A stretch of 10,369 nucleotides of DNA from an uncultured Candidatus Saccharibacteria bacterium (GTDB taxonomy: Bacteria > Patescibacteriota > Saccharimonadia > Saccharimonadales > UBA4665). Positions 6,077-10,369 of the stretch are shown piece after piece (within the stretch, counting starts at the first letter, position 1; the number at the start of each line of letters is the position of its first letter). Below the pieces are notes generated by a model. It was not told the DNA's origin, ran no database searches, and saw only the letters and a program-made list of their open reading frames with translations. The position numbers and the translations under genes are program-made. The stretch lies in NCBI GenBank assembly GCA_903891235.1, contig CAITDW010000113.1, positions 1 through 10,369 of the forward strand. The letters run 5' to 3'.

Positions 6077-7177
6077 TTCCCAACGAAACACTTTAAAGGC
6101 AATTAAATAAATTATTATTATCCATATTCCTAGGGCCAATAACTGAGGACCTAAGTTAATAAGATGATAGCCTTCTGTAGTTAAAAGTCTTATGCCATTT
6201 ATGACTGGAGTTAAGGGTAGAAAAGAAGAGACTTTTTGAAGCCAAATTGGCATTAGATAAGTTGGGAAAAAGGTTCCTGACAGAAATATCATTGGAAAAA
6301 CAATAATATTAGACAGTGGTGCAGCTTGACGTTCATTTTTAGCCCATCCACCTAGCGCCAGTCCAATTCCTAGTATAGTTATGATGCTTAGGATTATGTA
6401 TAGCACTATCTCCATATAATTTCCGGTTACTTTAAGATGGAAGATAGTAATTGCAGCACTAAACAGTACAGCAATCGCCACAAGTCCTACGATAGCCTGA
6501 GAAATCATAGTAGCTACAAAATACTGCCATACTCTTAGAGGTGTAGTGTGAAAACGTCTTAATATACCTTGTTTTTTAAGCTCAGGGAAGACATTTATTG
6601 GGCCAAAAATACCTAGTCCAATAATTGAAAAGCCAAGAAGTCCAGAAAATGTATAGTCAAAAGCTGTTAGAGACTTGTTTGTGGATAATGTACTCACTAC
6701 GCTAAATGGTGGTGATGATTTTAAAATTTTGGCATTTACTGGCTCAAGTTGTCCATTTAATACTGCAACTATTGCTGATCCTGCTTGTTCAGAATTTGTT
6801 GTGTATATGACGTTTATTTTACCTCTAGCAATTCCCTTATCTATCTGACCAAAATTGCTTGGAATGATAATGCTAGCATCAAGTTGATTCTTAGACATTT
6901 TAGAATTTGCTGCTGAAATATCCATAATAGTTTTGTCGACTTTAAAAAGCTTATTATATTTAATTTCCTCAGCAAAACTATTACCAAAAGTAGTTGTTGA
7001 CTGATTTATGACTGCCACCTTAAATGATGTACCATTATTTTTTGAAAAAATTCCACCAAATACAAAAAGAAAAACTAATGGAAAAATAATTGCGAAGAAT
7101 ATAGCCAATTTATCTCTAAAGAATCTTTTTGTATTAAGCCTGGCAAAAACCATTACTGTATAAAATTTTCTTTTCAT
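6074..7177 (-). CDS. ABC-2 type transporter permease (DrrB/YhfP-like exporter subunit)
   Basis: The 367-aa integral membrane subunit pairs with the ATPase encoded just upstream. Topology fits the ABC-2 exporter fold: one helix (about 24-44) after an amphipathic N-terminus, an extracytoplasmic domain of about 130 residues (45-175), then five helices (about 176-196, 220-240, 255-277, 287-306, 343-362). Family hallmarks include the cytoplasmic KKQGILRRFHTTPLR (201-215), GGWAKNERQAAPLSN (276-290) and FLPLTPVINGIR (319-330). Substrates of relatives include drugs, lipids and polysaccharide precursors; this one's cannot be told. The ATG follows the ATPase stop by one base (TGATATG), and AAGGG at 7184-7188 gives it a proper Shine-Dalgarno sequence inside the ATPase gene. 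Confidence 0.9.
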   Translation of the reverse strand: MKRKFYTVMVFARLNTKRFFRDKLAIFFAIIFPLVFLFVFGGIFSKNNGTSFKVAVINQSTTTFGNSFAEEIKYNKLFKVDKTIMDISAANSKMSKNQLDASIIIPSNFGQIDKGIARGKINVIYTTNSEQAGSAIVAVLNGQLEPVNAKILKSSPPFSVVSTLSTNKSLTAFDYTFSGLLGFSIIGLGIFGPINVFPELKKQGILRRFHTTPLRVWQYFVATMISQAIVGLVAIAVLFSAAITIFHLKVTGNYMEIVLYIILSIITILGIGLALGGWAKNERQAAPLSNIIVFPMIFLSGTFFPTYLMPIWLQKVSSFLPLTPVINGIRLLTTEGYHLINLGPQLLALGIWIIIIYLIAFKVFRWE

Positions 7178-7178
7178 A

Positions 7179-7934
7179 TCAGTCCCTTAGAGCCTTTCCT
7201 GTTAGGTCAATAAAAACATCTTCCAGGGTGGCTTGTTCAACCACATGCTTCTTCTTGAATCCCCTATCTAATAATTGCTTAATTAAGTTAGCTGGAGTAT
7301 CGATGTTTATGATTTTCCCTTTATCCATAATTGCGACTCGGTCACAAAGCATTTCTGCCTCTTCCATATAATGAGTGGTCATAATTACCGTCACACCACT
7401 ATCTCTAACTTTCCGAACTAAATCCCAAAGGTTAATTCTGGCCTGAGGGTCCAGACCTGTAGTTGGTTCATCAAGAAAAAATACTTTTGGCTTATGGACT
7501 AGAGCAGCGGCTATAGATAATCTTTGTTTTTGGCCACCAGATAATTTTTCGACATAGCTATTGGCTTTTTCTTTAAGGTTAACATCATTCAAGAATTCAA
7601 TAGGATCGACTTTTTCACCATAAGCCGCTGCAAACAATTCAATTATTTCTGAAGCCTTAGTTTTATCCTGAAATGCAGGAGTCTGCGGTTGTACGCCTAT
7701 TATATATTTCACCTCTTGAGGCTTTTTCGATACGTCTAGGCCATTAATTACCACAATGCCTTCATCTATCTCTCTTAAAGTCTCCATCATCTCCAGGGTG
7801 GTTGTTTTGCCTGCACCGTTAGGACCCAATATACCAAATATTTCACCCTTTTGGACTTCGAAACTAATATGATCGACTACTAATTTATCATCATATGACT
7901 TTGTTAAATTTTTTACATCTATAATTTTATTCAT
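7179..7934 (-). CDS. ABC transporter ATP-binding protein (DrrA-type exporter)
   Basis: The 251-aa ATPase has every expected motif: Walker A GPNGAGKTT (37-45), Q-loop around VQPQTPAF (81-88), signature LSGGQKQR (131-138), Walker B VFFLDEP (151-157), D-loop GLDPQ (160-164) and H-loop His188 in TTHYMEEAE. The C-terminal ATLEDVFIDLTG (236-247) is typical of ATPases that partner ABC-2 permeases of the DrrAB/CcmA kind. It energises efflux by the permease made from the next gene in the same operon. It stops at TGA. The operon's own promoter lies immediately upstream, right after the terminator of the preceding small gene; no Shine-Dalgarno sequence is present before the ATG at 7934. Confidence 0.95.
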   Translation of the reverse strand: MNKIIDVKNLTKSYDDKLVVDHISFEVQKGEIFGILGPNGAGKTTTLEMMETLREIDEGIVVINGLDVSKKPQEVKYIIGVQPQTPAFQDKTKASEIIELFAAAYGEKVDPIEFLNDVNLKEKANSYVEKLSGGQKQRLSIAAALVHKPKVFFLDEPTTGLDPQARINLWDLVRKVRDSGVTVIMTTHYMEEAEMLCDRVAIMDKGKIINIDTPANLIKQLLDRGFKKKHVVEQATLEDVFIDLTGKALRD

Positions 7935-7944
7935 TGTTTATCTC

Positions 7945-7953
7945 ATTATAACA
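7945..7953 (-). promoter_or_regulatory. Extended -10 promoter of the ABC exporter operon, near-leaderless
   Basis: The minus strand reads TGT-TATAAT: a perfect -10 hexamer (7945-7950) with the TGn extension. Initiation would fall near 7938, leaving 3-4 bases before the ATG at 7934. The would-be -35 lies inside the upstream terminator hairpin and does not match, so the extension must carry recognition. The element starts on the last base of the terminator's T tract region. Confidence 0.65.
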
Positions 7954-7982
7954 AAAAAAACGCCTTGGCTTCTACCAAGACG
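7953..7982 (-). terminator. Intrinsic terminator of the 64-aa protein gene
   Basis: On the minus strand an 8-bp stem CGTCTTGG/CCAAGGCG (one G-T pair) with a six-base loop (TAGAAG) is followed at once by eight T residues (7953-7960). It lies 22 bases past the stop codon of the gene at 8005-8199 and separates it from the ABC operon. On the plus strand it lacks a T tract. Confidence 0.88.
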
Positions 7983-8004
7983 CTATTCTTTTATTTAGCG
8001 TGTA

Positions 8005-8199
8005 TTATCCACGCTTAACTGTTAGGAAACCATTTCGTGGGTTTTCGTTAACAATAAAACCTTCTGGAAGGTCAGAAGCCTCTGGGCGTTCATCCTTAGA
8101 GAAATAATAAATTCTTTGTTCTTTGCCCCCACGAAGAATTACGTTTTTTGAATTCAGGTAGTAAGTTACCCCTTTAGAGTTTGTGTGCTTATAAGCCAT
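8005..8199 (-). CDS. Small basic protein MAYKHTNSKG family, conserved in Patescibacteria, unknown function
   Basis: The 64-aa protein begins MAYKHTNSKGVTYYLN and contains LRGGKEQRIYYFSKDERP (22-39) and DLPEGF (43-48), ending basic (VKRG). It has no cysteine or membrane helix. I recognise the HTNSKG..YYL...LRGG..Q.IYFF pattern as a widespread small hypothetical protein of CPR bacteria; I know of no assigned function. It stands alone as one transcription unit with its own consensus promoter, strong Shine-Dalgarno sequence and clean terminator, and its codons include more C-ending choices than neighbouring genes, all of which point to high expression. An abundant nucleic-acid- or ribosome-associated protein would fit the size and charge, but that is inference. 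Confidence 0.88.
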   Translation of the reverse strand: MAYKHTNSKGVTYYLNSKNVILRGGKEQRIYYFSKDERPEASDLPEGFIVNENPRNGFLTVKRG

Positions 8200-8204
8200 T
8201 ATAG

Positions 8205-8212
8205 TTCTCCCT
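8205..8212 (-). promoter_or_regulatory. Strong Shine-Dalgarno sequence of the 64-aa protein gene
   Basis: AGGGAGAA on the minus strand, with its GGGAG core about 7 bases before the ATG at 8199. It fixes the start codon and contrasts with most other genes here, which have none. Confidence 0.8.
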
Positions 8213-8238
8213 CTCTTATAGTTATTATTTGTATTATT

Positions 8239-8268
8239 AACATACCCTGTTGGGTTTTATTTTGTCAA
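8239..8268 (-). promoter_or_regulatory. Consensus promoter of the 64-aa protein gene
   Basis: Minus strand -35 TTGACA (8263-8268, perfect), an 18-base spacer and -10 TATGTT (8239-8244, four of six). Initiation is expected near 8232, giving a leader of about 33 bases that contains the Shine-Dalgarno sequence. Confidence 0.75.
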
Positions 8269-8310
8269 ATACTTTTTTTTATAGGATTATAGTTTATTTT
8301 CATAAGCGTA

Positions 8311-8316
8311 TATACT
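8311..8316 (+). promoter_or_regulatory. Possible -10 box for the gene at 8364
   Basis: TATACT at 8311-8316 with a weak TTATAG at 8287-8292 (18-base spacer). Initiation near 8323 would give a leader of about 40 bases ending in AGAGGGG (8353-8359), a Shine-Dalgarno-like run 4 bases before the ATG. TATATT at 8325-8330 is an alternative -10. The 164-base divergent gap 8200-8363 holds this and the minus-strand promoter, and nothing else I can see. Confidence 0.35.
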
Positions 8317-8363
8317 AAACTAAGTATATTGATAGTTATTAAAAAGTAATTTAGAGGGGTTTT

Positions 8364-9095
8364 ATGGATATAAAGGTAAACAAGACTGCTAATGGTAATA
8401 GTGCAAAAACTGCACCGACAGCTATGAGTAAAACTGTCCAACCAAACATCCAAAAAACCTCTAATTTAAAAACTCTTAAATTTTTTGAACTATTTTTGCT
8501 TTATTCCTCATTGATAGTAATTGTATGTCTACTATTACTTATTTATTTAGGTGGCAATAAAGCATCGAATTACGTAAATACGAAAGATTTTCAAGCTGTT
8601 TTCTTGGGTTCTGGTAATAATAATGGGCAGGTTATCTATTCCACATATTTTGGCCATATAAAGAGCATAAGCAGTCAATACCTCGTACTAGATGATGTTT
8701 ACTTTATTGCCCCCCAATCGGGCTCGAAAACTGCTTCTAGCAATGTTCAATTAACTCAGTTAGGTTGTCAGCAAATTCATTATCCGTTAAATCAGATGAT
8801 AATAAATATGTCTCAGGTATCTTTCTGGGAGAATATTAGTCCAGAAGGAAAGGTTGCATCATCAATTGCTAGCTATGAGAAATCTGGACAAAGTAATTCT
8901 GCTTGTAGCTCAGGTGATTCATCAGCTGCACCAGTTAGTTCTAATCCTCAATCGTCTGAAAGCAATAACTCAAGCACGCCAACTGCTCCAAGTACTAGCA
9001 ATACTACGCCATCTTCGAGTACAGGTAACCAACCTAGCCCAACCACCAATACACCACCTACTAGCCCAACAACTACTAAAACTCCTGGTCAATAA
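8364..9095 (+). CDS. Single-pass membrane protein with conserved CPR domain and Ser/Thr/Pro-rich tail, unknown function
   Basis: The 243-aa protein has a basic hydrophilic N-terminus (1-38), a membrane helix (about 42-62), a compact extracytoplasmic domain (about 70-170) and a Ser/Thr/Pro/Asn low-complexity tail (about 174-243). The domain runs DFQAVFLGSG (75-84), YFGHIKSI (95-102), YLVLDDVYFI (106-115), then QLTQLGC (129-135), PLNQMIINMSQVSFWENI (141-158) and GKV. I recognise the QAVFL...YFG...LTDIYYL...QMIIN..QVLFWENL pattern as a hypothetical family common in Saccharibacteria and other Patescibacteria. The tail looks like a cell-wall-spanning or glycosylatable stalk. C135 and C181 are the outer cysteines. 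A Shine-Dalgarno-like AGAGGGG supports the start. It converges on the next gene with an 11-base gap and no terminator that I can see. Confidence 0.82.
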   Translation: MDIKVNKTANGNSAKTAPTAMSKTVQPNIQKTSNLKTLKFFELFLLYSSLIVIVCLLLLIYLGGNKASNYVNTKDFQAVFLGSGNNNGQVIYSTYFGHIKSISSQYLVLDDVYFIAPQSGSKTASSNVQLTQLGCQQIHYPLNQMIINMSQVSFWENISPEGKVASSIASYEKSGQSNSACSSGDSSAAPVSSNPQSSESNNSSTPTAPSTSNTTPSSSTGNQPSPTTNTPPTSPTTTKTPGQ

Positions 9096-9106
9096 AATCC
9101 TACTTT

Positions 9107-9694
9107 TTAGTTATCACGACTTATTCGATTGTAAATTATATTAATACCTAGCAGAAACAGAAGAAGACTGCATAATAATAGGCTCCAGCCAGCTAAATCT
9201 GGAGACCAACTAGGTGAGATAAAATCAAACTCATATAAACCAGTTGGAATTGGAGAGGTTTTAACACCATGAGACTGAACATAACTTTCTATGCAAGGCA
9301 CTCTAGTTCTGCCCGAAAAAGCTGATGAGTTAATCTGTTGACAATATATCTGAGCATCATGATAGATATTTGAATTAGTCAGCTTTGCTTGTGTATTTTC
9401 GGCAACCACAAGTCGCTGATATGTGTATTTTAACTGGATTGGAGGATAAACTGAATTTTGTCCTGAAGATAAATTAGTGTTCATATGAGAATTAACATAA
9501 TTTCTTAAGTCATTTAATGCTCCTTGAACGTTCTGCCCAGATTTGTCTGCGCTAAAAACTTTGTTCCTTAAACTACCCATCTCTTGGTTGTTTGCCCTGA
9601 GACTGATTATGGAAATTACAGAAACAATTAGTAGTGCTATAAACAAATATATTGGTTTAATTTTTAATAGTGACTTAAGGGGATTTTTTTTCAT
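9107..9694 (-). CDS. Two-helix membrane protein with extracytoplasmic domain, unknown function
   Basis: The 195-aa protein has a basic N-terminus, a first membrane helix (about 13-32), an extracytoplasmic domain (about 33-165), a second helix (about 168-188) and a short basic C-terminus, so both ends are cytoplasmic. The domain opens with NNQEMGSLRNKVFSADKSG (35-53), then ALNDLRNYVNSHMNTNL (59-75) and YPPIQLKYTYQRL (83-95), and has a cysteine pair C118 and C134 (in RVPCIESYV) that probably forms a disulfide. I recognise the HMNT.L...YPPIQL pattern as a hypothetical family of Saccharibacteria; no function is known to me. It is divergent from the muropeptide ligase gene with a 51-base shared promoter region; TATGCT (minus, 9714-9719) is a possible -10. 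Confidence 0.8.
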   Translation of the reverse strand: MKKNPLKSLLKIKPIYLFIALLIVSVISIISLRANNQEMGSLRNKVFSADKSGQNVQGALNDLRNYVNSHMNTNLSSGQNSVYPPIQLKYTYQRLVVAENTQAKLTNSNIYHDAQIYCQQINSSAFSGRTRVPCIESYVQSHGVKTSPIPTGLYEFDFISPSWSPDLAGWSLLLCSLLLFLLGINIIYNRISRDN

Positions 9695-9730
9695 AAGTAT
9701 TTAAGACCAGTCTAGCATATTTTAAGTTCA

Positions 9731-9739
9731 TGGTAGACT
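9731..9739 (+). promoter_or_regulatory. Extended -10 promoter placing the start site at the ligase ATG (leaderless)
   Basis: TGG followed by TAGACT (9734-9739), an extended -10 with four of six hexamer bases. Seven bases further is A9746, the first base of the ATG, so the message would begin with the start codon. No -35 match and no Shine-Dalgarno sequence are present. Confidence 0.5.
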
Positions 9740-9745
9740 GTAATT

Positions 9746-10369
9746 ATGCATATTTTCTTCTCAGGAATTGGCGGAACAGCAATTGGACCTTTGGCGTTAA
9801 TCGCCAAACAGGCTGGCTATGAAGTTTCTGGATCCGACAAACAAAATTCAACCTATATAGACTATCTAAAAAAACAGGGTATAGAAGATATAGTTATCCA
9901 TCAAACTTATGAAAATATTAATCGAGTTTATAATAAAAATCCAATAGATTGGTATGTATATTCTTCAGCTGTTGCAATTGAAAATAACGATTCAGAGGAA
10001 TTCAAATTCATTAAAGATAGTTCTATTAAATCATCTAAAAGAGATGAATTAATTAATCAGATTGTAAAAGATAAGAATTTGAAAATGCTAGCCGTTGCTG
10101 GTACACACGGAAAAACCACCACCGCTTCCATGTTAGCGTGGATACTTGAATACGCGGGACATAATCCCGGCTTCCTTATCGGTGGAGTGCCACATAATTT
10201 TGGTATATCTGCACGGCTAAATCCCCCATCGCCTTTATTAACCAAAGGGGATAAAAATAATGAGGGTGCCGCTATTGTTCCCCCTTTAGACAAAGAGGTG
10301 CAAGGGGGAATTTCTTTTTTCGTCATCGAAGCAGATGAATACGACACCGCCTTTTTCGACAAACGCTCC
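9746..10369 (+). CDS. mpl: Mpl/MurC-type muropeptide ligase, 5' part (UDP-N-acetylmuramate:peptide ligase)
   Basis: The first 208 codons of a Mur ligase run off the window in frame. The N-terminal nucleotide-binding motif is GIGGTAIGPLA (7-17), the ATP P-loop AVAGTHGKTTT (116-126), then PGFLIGGVPHNFGISARL (141-158) and FFVIEADEYDTAFFDKR (191-207). ADEYD with FFDKR and GGVP.NF..SARL is the pattern of Mpl, which joins UDP-MurNAc to a recycled murein tripeptide, rather than of MurC, which has ADESD. In a minimal CPR genome it might serve as the MurC, so function is open between the two. A stretch of 32 residues (159-190) replaces about four in E. coli Mpl and is encoded by a palindromic element. 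The start at 9746 aligns with the Mpl N-terminus and with a leaderless promoter. Confidence 0.88.
   Translation, partial: MHIFFSGIGGTAIGPLALIAKQAGYEVSGSDKQNSTYIDYLKKQGIEDIVIHQTYENINRVYNKNPIDWYVYSSAVAIENNDSEEFKFIKDSSIKSSKRDELINQIVKDKNLKMLAVAGTHGKTTTASMLAWILEYAGHNPGFLIGGVPHNFGISARLNPPSPLLTKGDKNNEGAAIVPPLDKEVQGGISFFVIEADEYDTAFFDKRS
10219..10313. repeat. Nested palindromic element inserted in frame in the Mpl-like gene
   Basis: About 95 bases bounded by an imperfect inverted repeat, AAATCCCCC (10219-10227) and GGGGGAATTT (10304-10313). Inside are two hairpin modules: ATCCCC/GGGGAT (10221-10226 and 10247-10252, with CCTTT/AAAGG nested) and TTCCCCCTT/AAGGGGGAA (10278-10286 and 10302-10310, perfect 9 bp). 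The second module's reverse complement resembles the first, so the whole is a large palindrome of two inverted copies. It is G/C-run rich, unlike its surroundings, and is translated as residues 159-190, reading NPPSPLLTKG at one end and PPLDKEVQGG at the other. Its form resembles REP/MITE-like palindromic repeats that insert in coding genes. Confidence 0.75.

Noticed and set aside
5790..6110. Plus-strand open frame of 106 codons over the small unknown gene and the dus-operon promoter
   Set aside because: The minus-strand gene has a strong promoter and tight operon spacing; the plus frame has neither and its translation is compositionally odd (Cys/Phe-rich).
8854..9144. Plus-strand open frame of 96 codons, Leu/Gln/His-rich
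   Set aside because: It is the shifted reading of the Ser/Thr/Pro-rich tail of the gene at 8364-9095.
10057..10362. Minus-strand open frame of 101 codons opposite the Mpl-like gene
   Set aside because: It faces conserved Mur ligase motifs; its openness comes from the codon pattern there and from the palindromic element, which reads similarly on both strands.

Overview
The window looks like a chromosomal segment of an AT-rich, small-genome bacterium of the Candidate Phyla Radiation (Patescibacteria), most probably Candidatus Saccharibacteria (TM7). The pointers are several small or membrane-anchored proteins that I recognise as hypothetical families of that group (the 64-aa protein at 8005-8199, the single-pass protein at 8364-9095, the two-TM protein at 9107-9694), very short intergenic gaps, and the lack of ribosome binding sites in front of most first genes of operons. 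UGA is used as a stop (end of the ABC ATPase gene), so the UGA=Gly code of Gracilibacteria/SR1 does not apply. The lineage call rests on remembered family resemblance, not on a search.

Layout. 1-750 holds an initiator tRNA gene (minus, cut by the window edge), a DivIC/FtsB-type division gene (minus), and a second CAU-anticodon tRNA (plus, probably tRNA-Ile2). 818-3455 holds two plus-strand genes for single-pass membrane proteins with disordered N-termini and large extracytoplasmic parts. 3465-6038 is a minus-strand operon of four tightly packed genes: two unknown soluble proteins, a tRNA-dihydrouridine synthase (Dus), and a MauE/DoxX-like membrane protein; its promoter is at 6048-6076. 6074-7934 is a two-gene ABC exporter operon (ATPase then ABC-2 permease, minus). 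8005-8199 is a monocistronic small gene with a consensus promoter, a strong Shine-Dalgarno sequence and a clean intrinsic terminator. 8364-9095 (plus) and 9107-9694 (minus) are convergent membrane-anchored unknowns. 9746 to the window end is the 5' part of an Mpl/MurC-type muropeptide ligase gene.

How it fits together. The recognisable functions are envelope and translation housekeeping: cell division, muropeptide ligation, export, tRNA genes and tRNA modification, mixed with lineage-specific surface proteins of unknown role, each carrying extracytoplasmic cysteines. No classical mobile element, CRISPR array, toxin-antitoxin pair or phage gene is visible.

The two observations I rate highest are: (1) an approximately 95-bp nested palindromic element sitting in frame inside the Mpl-like gene, adding about 28 residues just before the conserved ADEYD motif; and (2) a recurrent promoter design in which an (often extended) -10 box lies about 7-17 bases upstream of the start codon with no Shine-Dalgarno sequence, implying leaderless or near-leaderless mRNAs for five transcription units, beside two genes that do have leaders and Shine-Dalgarno sequences.
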